This document shows positions 24,114-32,393 of a stretch of 64,000 bases of DNA, in pieces. This DNA comes from Macrolepiota albuminosa (lineage: Eukaryota > Basidiomycota > Agaricomycetes > Agaricales > Agaricaceae), in assembly GCA_027475525.1 (NCBI GenBank), contig JAMWFC010000028.1:794831-858830 (forward strand). Direction: 5' to 3'. Each line of letters begins with the position of its first letter. The stretch's first letter is position 1. Position numbers and translations under genes: made by a program. The notes under the pieces were generated by a model. It saw only the letters and a program-made list of their open reading frames with translations, had not been told where the DNA came from and did not search any database.

Positions 24114-24267
24114 TTAAATGTTCCTCGGGAAACATAGATTAGATAATCTTTGAGTATTTCTGTAGAAACACAGATTAGAAACACCTATCGTTAAATGTTC
24201 CTCGGGAAACATAGATTAGATAATCTTTGAGTATTTCTGTAGAAACACAGATTAGAAACACCTATCG
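24114..24267. repeat. Perfect 77-bp tandem duplication (probable assembly artefact)
   Basis: TTAAATGTTCCTCGGGAAAC starts at 24,114 and again at 24,191. The right inverted repeat (31,040-31,115) carries this block only once, which indicates that the extra copy is local and perhaps artificial. Confidence 0.93.
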
Positions 24268-24452
24268 TGTCGACGAGCGCATCACACATTATACGATACG
24301 CGACATGCTCGTTGACACTGTTCATCGGGTTCTGTGATGATCATACAATGCGACGCGCTCATTAAAATTTACATTTAAAAGAACAAGTAAAACGATATAA
24401 TAGAATACAAGAAATGAGATTGTATATATGTAATGTAGAAAAAAAAAGACAT

Positions 24453-25072
24453 TCAGTCAGAAAAAAATAAACGGCAAATGAAAGTAAATACAATTGCTAG
24501 CGGGAAGATGATGATAAAGGGAATCACAACGTAGGGTTGCAAAGAAATGATGATAGACAAAATGGCAATGCATCCAGAGCAAAAGGCCAAGGTCATAGAC
24601 ATAGCTATGAACAAGATGACGATTTTTGAGGCTTCAGAGACCTAATTGAGTAAGGAACTCAATAACAAGGCTTCTGGAATGAGAGTGTGAAGCTCACATC
24701 AAAGGTATACGTTACGATGTAGACAAAGGCCAAAATCGCCGAAACAACTGTTGAAACAACGCATAACCAGACTGTATACATGGCAAACCCGTTGGGAACA
24801 AAATTGTCCTGAGGTCTTGCCAGGGCACCTATGATCGGGCTACGAAACGTTGTGTCAACATTGGCAATAGATTTTTCAAAGATAGAACCAACGCTCCCAA
24901 TGAGAATGCCTATGACATCATGAGAAGAACAGGACTAAGACAAATTACAAGAAATCACACATACCATAAGCAATATTTGGAAGGAATAAGGCTGCAGGTC
25001 ATTCATCGTCGTAGGGCGTGCCTTGGCAGGAAAGACTTTGGATAGGACAGAGCCTATGGACATGTAAGACAT
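24453..25072 (-). CDS. Membrane protein encoded in left inverted-repeat arm
   Basis: Three exons are visible on the minus strand. Exon 1 starts MSYMSIGSVLSKVFPAKARP and ends ...FQILLM. Exon 2 starts GILIGSVGSIFEKS and ends in TYTFD. Exon 3 starts VSEASKIVILF. Introns have GT...AG ends. Exon 2 ends with a strongly hydrophobic stretch (FAMYTVWLCVVSTVVSAILA) and exon 3 holds two or three more, so a small multi-pass membrane protein of about 180-190 residues is predicted. I do not recognise the family. The right-arm copy is similar but has a different C-terminus; the left one ends RLFFSD. Whether it is a passenger or has a role for the element is unknown. Confidence 0.5.
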
Positions 25073-25189
25073 AAATTGTTGTAAGGTGATGGTGGCAGTC
25101 AAGTGAAGAGAGAGAAATGGGGGATGTTCTCGTGAGGCTGAGCTTATAAGAGAAAAATCCGGGTATATTCTCACGCTCTAAGGTGTCTG

Positions 25190-25590
25190 CCCATTCCTCC
25201 TCCCTTCTTTCCTGCTAGCTCGTCGACGGCCAGGAGCGTCCAAATGCCCTCTCTCAGTGTCGACGCACCAGAACGAAGCGTCGTTGGCGCTTCGTTTGGT
25301 GTCGATCGTGCTTGGGACTGCCCTTTACCTACTCCTTCCTCCTCCCCTCCTTCCTGCCAGCTCGTCGCCACTCAGGACCCCCAAAGAGCGCCCAAATGCC
25401 CTCTCTCAGCATCCACACACCTGAACAAAGCGTTGTTGGCGCTTCGTTTGGCGTTGTTTGTGCTGGGGGCTGCCTCATCCACCCCTTCCTCCTCCCCTCC
25501 CTCCTGCCAATTCGTCGACGGCCAGGACCCCCAGAGAGTGTCCAAATGCCCTTTCTCAGCATCCTCGCACCCGAACAAAGCGTCGTTTGT
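25190..25590. repeat. Minisatellite of about 150-bp units, left arm
   Basis: CCAAATGC marks recur at 25,240, 25,392 and 25,542 (spacings 152 and 150). A unit contains GTCGACGGCCAGGA, a GCGTCCAAATGCCCTCTCTC block and the inverted repeat AACGAAGCG-tcgttgg-CGCTTCGTT (25,272-25,296), which can form a 9-bp stem. The last unit is cut within the hairpin segment where captured NOP4 sequence begins. Confidence 0.85.
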
Positions 25591-25597
25591 GCTACCG

Positions 25598-26580
25598 CAA
25601 TGGAAGATGAGCTACGGACATTGTATGTCTTTTCTCCGTAAAACAAAATAATGTCTGACAACGATGGCAGGTTCAGTTCTTTTGGACCGCTTCGTTATGC
25701 ACGCATTGCCATGGATCACGAGACTGGACGTTCACGAGGAACTGGCTTTGCATGCTTCTGGAACAAGGATGACACAGATAAAGCTCTTACTCAAAGTGAC
25801 CTGTTGCGAGCAGAGACAACTGGTGCTGCAGCAGTACGTACGGCCCCTTTGAATGCCATCAGGATTAACTGATTATTTTCCTTAAGCTCATGAAGAAAAA
25901 TCCATTTACAATGCCCTCAATACTGACTCCCGATCCGTCATCTTTGTTGGCCCAGAGTCTTGTTCTCCATGGGAGAACTCTCGATGTCATACATGTGGTG
26001 ACTCGGGATGAAGCTGGCAAGTTAAAGGAAGCTGGTGAAAAGAGCTGGCAGAAGGCAGATAAACGCAACATGTATCTTCTCCGAGAAGGAGGTCAGTAGT
26101 TTGTGCAACCGACTCCTACCACCTAGACTCATTTTTTTCAGTGATTCTTCCGAACAGCCCTGGAGCCAAGACACTCTCACCTAAAGAGGTTGAGCAACGG
26201 ACAGCTTCCTTCAACGCTCGCCGTCAGCTTCTCAAGTCCAATCCCTCACTCTTCATATCAAAAACACGTCTTAGTGTCCGACAGATTCCTCTCTTTGTTA
26301 GCGAACAGATGCTCAAACGTCTTGCAATACATGCAATCAAAGTATTCGAGTCTGAAGCAAAGAAAGGTGGTCGACTCCCTCTCAGTGCTGATGAGCTCGC
26401 AGACATTGTGCCACTAGAAGAACGGAGTCAGGAGCAGGAAAGTAACAAAAGTAAGAAGCGATTGATGGGACGACAAACAGGTGTGAAGCAAGCCAAGGTT
26501 GTACGACAGATGGAGCGTGTTGATCACGTCACTGGGAAGGGCCGGAGTAAAGGGTACGGTTTCCTAGAGCTGCATAGGGG
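25598..26580 (+). pseudogene. NOP4: Captured NOP4/RBM28-like gene fragment
   Basis: NOP4 is a nucleolar protein with several RRM domains that is needed for 60S ribosome biogenesis. The fragment starts inside an RRM (EDELRTL, then FSSFGPLRYARI, RNP1-like RGTGFACFW) and continues through PSILTPDPSSLLAQSLVLHG, LDVIHVVTRDEAGKLKEAGE, KRNMYLLREG, VILPNSP, FNARRQLLKSNPSLFISKTR and VKQAKVVRQMERVD to GKGRSKGYGFLELH. Introns with GT-AG borders remain at about 25,621-25,670, 25,832-25,890 and 26,091-26,142, so capture was at the DNA level. The N-terminal RRMs and the C-terminus are absent. The two ends abut minisatellite and unrelated sequence. Confidence 0.8.
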
Positions 26581-27039
26581 AGTCTGGGTTAGTCCTGAGT
26601 TCGAGCCTCTTGCTGATACTCACTTACCTGCATGTATGTGGAAGAACATGCCAGGCATTCCTGGGCTGACGCTGACACTGATGACGCATAGATCCTTTGT
26701 TGGGAACTCTTGTCAAAGCGCAGAGGGTCGTGGATATTGGATTATGTTTAATCTGCATATGCTATTACCGATATGCCTGATCAGGTGAGTTGCCCTCCCC
26801 TGCTTTCGAGTTTGTGCGCTTACTCACTCGCCCCGCCCCGCCTTACCCCACTGCTCCGCCTTTGATTGTTGATCCCCCGCTGCTCGTTGTGGACGTAGTT
26901 TGAGCCATGGCACATGATAACCTCGTTCATACAATGAAAAGCAAAAAAGAAACAGAAGTAGAAGCTGAATCACAGGATCATTGATCAAGCATTGCCAGCC
27001 AAGTGCAAATGAACAGGTTGTCCCTCCTACTAAAAGATT
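26581..27039. other. Unassigned captured sequence
   Basis: The 215-codon plus-strand frame begins in the NOP4 fragment and runs on to 26,788, but after about 26,575 the residues no longer resemble NOP4. A long minus-strand frame here is also unassigned. The segment may hold one or two further captured pieces. Confidence 0.35.
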
Positions 27040-27600
27040 TTCCATGCCCGGGGTATGGACACGCATGGGCTGAATGCGGATGTGAGTTGTGAAGACAATA
27101 TATGGGCTGAAGAACTCATGTTTATCATTGGTCTGGATGCTTCTGATGTGTCTCTTCAGGTGCTTGCCACGAATCAAACACTTGCCACACCCTTCGACCG
27201 TGCAAACGAAGGACCTTCCCACCACTCCTTCCACCCTGTCAACTGGGACCACCTCTCCTATCGTTGCCATCATCGTCGCAATCGTACGTCGGATCTTCAG
27301 ATGGTGTGCGTAGGTCATGGTAAGAGGCAGCTGTGGTGACTGTATGCAGCAGAAAAACTTTGTCAATCCGAGTCATTGTGGCTATAGTTTGTATGCCCAT
27401 TGGAAGGCAGAGATCCGATGGAGTAGCGATCCACGGCTGTCGGAATTGGTGTTGTTTGAGTAAGAGTAATCAGACAACAAGTCGAGCTCGCGGTCATCCA
27501 CGATCATAGGATGGTTGGTTTGTGAGTATCCTCATCGGGCCACACATCGAGAGAGGGAGCATTAAAGAGCCATGATGATGATCAGCCTCAAGCCACGGAA
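27040..27600 (-). pseudogene. Captured C2H2 zinc-finger transcription factor fragment
   Basis: The minus-strand frame contains FVCTVEGCGKCLIRGKHLKR followed by HIRSIQ. This is a C-x4-C-x12-H finger of the stress-response type found in fungal Msn2-like factors (usual form VEGCGK.F.RGEHLKRHIRSIH); the last His is replaced by Gln. A second finger is reduced to a QPMRVH trace. Upstream, separate frames give AHHLKIRRT, RTPSEDP and TNQPSYDRG, which resemble the Ser/Pro-rich region preceding the fingers in such proteins. Frameshifts and stops show that it is a fragment and not a gene. Confidence 0.55.
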
Positions 27601-27619
27601 GTGTCCCGTTGGGCACTCC

Positions 27620-27880
27620 ATTGACAGGGACTGCTCCCAGATACTGTGCAAGCACGCTGTCATACTTGCTCATGGCACCCTCGTACATTGCCATACTAAA
27701 CGTCTACGCGTTCTCAAATGCGCACGACATGCCGTGGGGCGCCAAAGGGGACAGCAAGCCGCAGGCGGACTTGGGCAAGGTCAAGACGAAAGGAGACAAT
27801 AAGAACGAAGTCAAGGTCGTCGTGCCAACTGCGAAGAACGATATTTCCCTCTCCAAGAGACACAAACACACCATAGCTTC
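27620..27880 (+). pseudogene. Captured chitin synthase C-terminal fragment
   Basis: The plus-strand frame reads LSYLLMAPSYIAILNVYAFS and then NAHDMPWGAKGD. This is the highly conserved C-terminal membrane/cytosolic junction of fungal chitin synthases (usual form LQYLL...F.NVLNVYAF.N.HDVSWGTKG), enzymes that polymerise UDP-GlcNAc at the plasma membrane. About 45 further codons of charged tail follow (KVKTKGDNKNEVKVVVPTAK). Only the last 5-10 percent of the enzyme is present. It is oriented opposite to the neighbouring zinc-finger fragment. Confidence 0.65.
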
Positions 27881-28144
27881 AGCCTCCAACACGCCGCGCT
27901 CCCTCCAACCTTCTTTCTACCTTCATATTCACCATCCTGGATCTCTCTCCACACTCGCACACCCTCATGCACTTCCTTTGGCGTGCTGAACTCGACTACA
28001 AGGGGTATATTCCGATGCGCAGACCTTGTGTTTCAAACAGCGTATCCAAGCGCTAGGTCTGGTAAACCGCCCAGCCAGACATCAACTGCCACTCTGGCTG
28101 CCGCCTTCATCCCTGCAGGTGCTTGAAAGGCAGGGTGTGTATGA
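27881..28144 (-). other. Unassigned captured sequence
   Basis: A minus-strand stretch reads LVVEFSTPKEVHEGVRVWRE at about 27,930-28,010, and another reads MKAAARVAVDVWLGGLPDLA at about 28,050-28,110. Neither is recognised with confidence. They lie next to the LINE fragment and could belong to it or to another gene. Confidence 0.3.
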
Positions 28145-28690
28145 CTAGGAGTGCCAAGCGTAAAAGAGTAGGCAAGGGATAACCTTGTTGTCTACATCAG
28201 TCAGAAGCCCATAGTCCTTCCCTAGTTTATGCAACATGACGGTTTTGAAGGTCTTCCACCTGGCTGGGTACGCGTCAAGTTCCCGCTTCCAACCTTGCCT
28301 CCATCTCTTCCAGTCTACCTCCCTGAAGTTCCACCCTTTCTCTGTCTCTCCCCAGCGTCGCCACGACGTGATGATTGGGAAGTGGTTGGTGCTTGGTGGC
28401 TGGTCTTCTCGCATGGCCACGCACCTGTTGATGTTGTTGAAGATGGTGTCGGAAACGAATACGTCGTCTGGTCGTGTTCGTTCTTAGTGTTTTTGGCTTT
28501 GAGCGTTGCCGTCTCTGCACTTAATAACATTACCTTTCTGTGTCAAGTGAGTAAGCTTATGAGCGTGTCAGCCATGTCAAGATTGCTTGTGAACAGGGAA
28601 CTTTTCCTTGGGCTATCCCACATTGGGTGGTGTCTGTTGAAGTCACCTACCCATATGTCCACTCCGTTCCTCCCCCTCGAGGCCCTACCT
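28145..28690 (-). pseudogene. Captured LINE endonuclease fragment
   Basis: On the minus strand, pieces read WVGDFNRHHPMWD, then ERTRPDDVFVSDTIF, then NHFPIITSW, then GWNFREVDWKRW. These are the C-terminal landmarks of the apurinic-like endonuclease/exonuclease domain of fungal LINE elements (GDFNRHHP.WD, TRPD.VF, DHFPI.T, NFREVDW). One or two frameshifts separate them. The N-terminus and the reverse transcriptase are absent. Confidence 0.65.
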
Positions 28691-28714
28691 TTCCTGCTGT
28701 TGAGGAAGAATTAT

Positions 28715-28790
28715 CCCTTCCCTCCTGCCAACCCGTCGACGGTCAGGACCCCCAGAGAGCGTCCAAATGCCCTCTCTCAGCATCCAGGCT
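28715..28790 (+). repeat. Isolated half-unit of the 150-bp minisatellite
   Basis: The sequence CCTCCTGCCAACCCGTCGAC through GCGTCCAAATGCCCTCTCTC and CAGCATCCA matches the left-arm units in orientation. It sits exactly between the LINE fragment and the IML2 fragment, away from both arrays. Confidence 0.8.
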
Positions 28791-28899
28791 GTGCATTGGT
28801 TACAGAAGAATTGAGGGATCCATTTCTGGGTACAATGAACTGGTGGTGACCAAGCGCGTCAGTTGGGTCAATTAACGCTATTGCCTGATTCCAGAAGAG

Positions 28900-29615
28900 G
28901 TGATATTGCACTACGAAACGTGAGTGTGGCGCAGTAAATCAGGACGAACTACATACGTGCTAGATGCCACTGAGGACAGATGGCCATCATGTGTCTCTCG
29001 AGCTCGTTGGCGTCGCGTAACGCGGTGTAGACCATACGCTGATGCCAAGTCTCGCGTAACTCCCATGACTGCGGGCAATAGCTAGTAGAAGAGATATCTA
29101 GCAGGTAGAAAGTGGCAATTATCCTGCCATACCCAAAGGATTCAGTGCTCATATGTGGCGCCAACGTTAGTGGACACACCGTGGGGCCTTGAGGACGACG
29201 CGCACGCTGGCCTGCTCCCAATCGACATACACGTGCGGAGGGTCTGCAGTATCTCAAACTCCAACCCTGGCGTAAAGCGCTGTCTCGTAGTCGACTTGAT
29301 AGCGTTCTTCATCTGGCGCTTTGACCCCGCTTCAGATAGACTGAGACATCTAGATGCCTCTGCCAGCAATCCGGTCTACTCCAATCTGAGCCGTCAAAAA
29401 TACAGCAAAGTGGGGCATGAACACACCTCCATACCAAGCGCAGCCTCCATGAACGCACATACGCCTTGTCCGAGAAGGTGATATGGGTCATCTTTGTCCG
29501 CAAAATGCTCCTTGGCACGTTTGAGGTTGTTGCAGAAGAGATAGTCAAACCCCCGTGTGGCAGAGACGAGGAGCTCTGCGCTGCTTGATTCACTTTGTAT
29601 TGTGGAGGAGGCCAT
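28900..29615 (-). pseudogene. IML2: Captured IML2/TTC39-like gene fragment, N-terminal part
   Basis: On the minus strand the native-looking start [10 protein letters not shown] leads into [43 protein letters not shown]. After an intron it continues ASRCLSLSEAGSKRQMKNA and RFTPGLEFEILQ. These match the N-terminal part of the fungal IML2/TTC39 family (DUF3808, tetratricopeptide-type, outer mitochondrial membrane). The GT-AG intron is retained (about 29,340-29,415). Below about 29,200 the homology fades. The start codon lies directly next to the right-arm minisatellite. Confidence 0.7.
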
Positions 29616-29629
29616 TAGATGCTGGTGTG

Positions 29630-30165
29630 CCAACACTGAGAGAGGGCATTTGGACGCTCTCTGGGGGGCCTGGCCGTCGACAAGCTGGCAGGAGGGAAGG
29701 GAGGAAGAAGGGGTGGGTGAAGGGCAGTCCCAACCACAAACAACGCCAAACGAAGCGCCAATGACGCTTTGTTCGGGTGTGTGGATGCTGAGAGAGGGCA
29801 TTTGGACGCTCTCTGGGGGTCCTGGCCGTCAATGAATTGGCAGGAGGGATGGGAGGAGGAAGGGGTGGATGAGGCAGCCCCCAGCACGAACGACGCTGAA
29901 CGATGTGCCAACGACACTTTGTTCAGGTGTGTGAATGTTGAGAGAGGGCATTTGGGCGCTCTCTGGGGGTCCTGAGCGGCGACAAGCTGGCAGGAAGGAG
30001 GGAAGGAGTAGGTAAAGGGCAGTCTCAAGCACAATCGACGCCAAACAAAGGGCCAACGACGCTTTGTTCTGGTGCGTCAACACTAAGAGAGGGCATTTGG
30101 ACGCTCTCTGGGGTCCTGGCCATCGACGAGCTGGCAGGAAAGAAGGGAGGAGGAAGGGCAATGGG
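29630..30165. repeat. Minisatellite of about 150-bp units, right arm
   Basis: GCATTTGG marks recur at 29,646, 29,798, 29,948 and 30,093 (spacings 152, 150 and 145), in the inverse orientation to the left-arm array. The units carry the same AACGAAGCG/CGCTTCGTT-type inverted repeat, in some units with mutations. Confidence 0.85.
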
Positions 30166-31456
30166 CAAACATCTTAGAGCGCGAGAATATACCCTGATTT
30201 TTCTCTTATAAGCTCAGCCTCGCGAGAACATCCCCCATTTCTCTCTCTTCACTTGACAGCCACCATCACCTTACAACAATTTATGTCCTACATGTCCATA
30301 GGCTCTGTCCTATCCAAAGTCTTTCCTGCCGAGGCACGCCCTACGACGATGAATGACCTGCGGCCTTATTCCTTCCAAATCTTGCTTATGGTATGTGGAG
30401 TTTCTTGTAAATTTGTCTTAGTCCTGTTCTTCTTGCGATGTCATAGGCATTCTCATTGAGAGCGTTGGTTCTATCTTTGAAAAATCTATTGCCAATGTTT
30501 ACACAACGTTTTGTAGCCCGATCATGAGTGCCCTGGCAATACCTCAGGACAATTTTGTTCCCAACAGGTTTGCCATGTATACAGTCTGGTTATGCGTTGT
30601 TTCAATGGTTATTTCGGCGATTTTGGCCTTTGTCTACATCGTAACGTATACCTTTGATGTGAGTTTCACACTCTCATTCCAGAAGCCTTGTTATTGAGTT
30701 CCTTACTCAATTAGGTCTCTGAAGTCTCAAAAATCGTCATCTTGTTCATAGCTATGTCTATGACCTTGGCCTTTTGCTCTGGATGCATTGCCATTTTGTC
30801 TATCATCATTTCTTTGCAACCTTACGTTGTGATTCCCTTTATCATCATCTTCCCGCTAGCAATTGTATTGACTTTCGTTCATTTCTTGTATTCCATTATG
30901 TCGTTTTACTTGTTCTTTTTTTTTGATTTAAATGTAAATTTTAATGAGCGCGTTGCATTGTATGATCATCACAGAACCCGATGAACAGTGTCGACGAGCA
31001 TGTCGCATATTGTATGATGTGTGATGCGCTCGTCGACACGATAGGTGTTTCTAATCTGTGTTTCTACAGAAATACTCAAAGATTATCTAATCTATGTTTC
31101 CCGAGGAACATTTAAGGTTTTTCTAACACGTTTTTTGTGAGAGAAACAAAGAATTTTCCCTTGAAAACACTTGAAAGAAATACAACAAGTGTTCACAAAG
31201 AAACACAATAATGTAAACATCACTTTCTTCTTGAGAAAAACACTAGAAACACGATTAATTTTATCTATCTGTATCTCAGGAATAATCGAAAGAAATTTTT
31301 TTCCTTTATCTCAAGTGAAATCATTGAGAAACTTTAACTTTTTTTTTTCTGTTTTTCGAAATAGATCTTATGTAATACTTGAGAAAAACAATTTAGAAAT
31401 TACATAACGTGTTTCTAACAGGTTTTTCTCAAGAAACCCCAGGGATTTCCCGAAGT
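29635..31456 (-). repeat. Right terminal inverted repeat
   Basis: Inverted counterpart of 23,773-25,590, ending with CCAGGGATTTCCCGAAGT. It is alignable throughout and differs by substitutions and small indels, so it is not a mirror artefact of assembly. Confidence 0.85.
30283..30984 (+). CDS. Membrane protein encoded in right inverted-repeat arm
   Basis: Exon 1 starts MSYMSIGSVLSKVFPAEARP at 30,283 and ends FQILLM before a GT...CATAG intron. Exon 2 starts GILIESVGSIFEKS and ends TYTFD before a GTGAGT...AATTAG intron. Exon 3 starts VSEVSKIVILF and contains several hydrophobic segments, ending at the TGA at 30,982. Predicted as a multi-pass protein of about 190 residues, family unrecognised. 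Compared with the left-arm copy the splice sites are conserved. The C-terminus differs because the right copy reads on through an F-rich segment. Confidence 0.5.
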
Positions 31457-31693
31457 GATCAGAGATGACAAAAATAGTGAGAATGCAACCAGTTGTAAGG
31501 TTGAATCCAGGAAATCTCACAGAGAAGCATGTATGTGCCTTATGGGAGCAATTCAAACCAAAGGTTCAACCACTTGTAGCATGCATATCAAAGGGGAACA
31601 GTAAGGCTATGAGCCTTACAGAGGAAGACATTCCTCAATTATGCCAGCAATAGCAACACTGCTGATATTGTCAATGGAACAAAGGAGGAACTT
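31457..31693 (+). pseudogene. Dead gypsy element, linker between protease and RT
   Basis: The frame 31,465-31,653 reads MTKIVRMQPVVRLNPGNLTE and continues to LTEED. In another frame the last bases give NSNTADIVNGTKEEL, which joins in frame to the RT start at 37,366 when the young gypsy insertion and one copy of its target duplication are removed. It therefore belongs to the gag-protease remnant left of 23,773. Confidence 0.55.
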
Positions 31694-31941
31694 TGTAAGC
31701 GGAGTCCGCTTACTACTCTACAGATATGGGAATAGGGGAGGTCTCGATCGGAGGATTAGGGCGTTGATCGGAGGAATAGGGGAGGGATCGAGGTAGAAGG
31801 AAACCTTATTTGGAGTGAGACAGCGCATATAAAGGAGAGGGAGGGTAGAAGTAGAGTTCTTAGTTCCTTCTTGCACAAAAATATATCGTGTTCCAGTTTA
31901 CGATCTCGAGCTAGTGAAGACAGATTAACCATCTGCTTACA
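31694..31941 (+). mobile_element. 5' LTR of young Ty3/gypsy element
   Basis: The 248-bp LTR runs TGTAAGCGGAGTCC...CTGCTTACA. I found no difference from the 3' LTR. A TATA-like CATATAAAGG at 31,826-31,835 is a plausible promoter. A TGTAAGCGGAGTCCGCTTAC palindrome opens the LTR. The base run following the LTR (CTTTTTTTTAAACTTCC) is not an obvious tRNA primer site, so the priming mode is unclear. Confidence 0.95.
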
Positions 31942-32393
31942 CTTTTTTTTAAACTTCCAACCGATATTTTTCCTTCGTCCGTGTCTTGTTCTACCCTCGA
32001 TCGACCCTTACGTGGGATTATCCTTGTGGCCGGACGCGGAAGCACTGTTTGGGGGTTTCGGAGCGGATAGACGACTGACAGAGAACAGCGTAGGAACTGT
32101 CGTTGGGGAAAAAGGGGGGGGGGTTTCGGATCACTCGATAGGAAGGAAATCATTGAGCTCTGGCTATATAAGGCCGAGAGTGTTGGCAACGACCTGTCTG
32201 CGAGCTTATCAGTCTGGCACGCACGCGGGCACAGTCTCGACGTGTTTCCCGTACTCGTTCACGTTCACGTTCACGTCCTCGGTCCTCGTCTCCTTCTCAG
32301 TTTCTCGAACAGCTCTCCGACACGCCCTATTGTTCAGTATCCTCGTCGGATTCTGACGAAGACTGCGATCCTACGTGTTCCCCTTTTTCGATC

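Larger units (their letters stand above)
23773..25590 (+). repeat. Left terminal inverted repeat
   Basis: About 1.8 kb, matching 29,635-31,456 in inverted orientation with scattered substitutions. In the part encoding the membrane-protein exon, about 10 of 71 residues differ. It includes an AT-rich stretch with recurring TTTCTCAAG/CTTGAGAAA words, a GTCGACGAGCGCATC segment near 24,270, the membrane gene and minisatellite units. A 77-bp duplication at 24,114 is absent from the right arm. Confidence 0.85.
23773..31456. mobile_element. 7.7-kb long-inverted-repeat element carrying captured gene fragments
   Basis: The two ends are inverted copies of each other: ACTTC(A/G)GGAAATCCCTGG at the left, its reverse complement at the right. 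The inversion extends about 1.8 kb inward through an AT-rich subterminal zone, a membrane-protein gene and a 150-bp minisatellite. The unique centre (about 25,600-29,620) encodes no transposase. It is a mosaic of fragments from NOP4, a C2H2 factor, a chitin synthase, a LINE endonuclease and IML2. The element interrupts the dead gypsy element. No clear target duplication is visible beyond about 2-3 bp. It is best described as a non-autonomous Pack-type TIR element; the mobilising superfamily is unknown. Confidence 0.8.

Noticed and set aside
25312..25661. Overlapping frames on both strands in the left-arm minisatellite
   Set aside because: Caused by the roughly 150-bp repeat, which lacks stops in several frames; no conserved protein.
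27494..27694. Minus-strand 66-codon frame starting MAMYEGAMSKYDSV
   Set aside because: Its first half is the antisense of the chitin synthase fragment; only the later part (from about 27,595 downward) may belong to the zinc-finger gene.
23773..31456. Possibility that the inverted repeat is a palindromic assembly artefact
   Set aside because: The arms differ by many substitutions and indels and have different array lengths and gene C-termini, so they are genuinely separate sequences.
23773..31456. Search for a target duplication or Helitron ends at the large element
   Set aside because: No convincing direct repeat of 4 bp or more flanks it, and the inverted-repeat ends do not fit the TC...CTRR ends of Helitrons, so the mobilising superfamily was left open.
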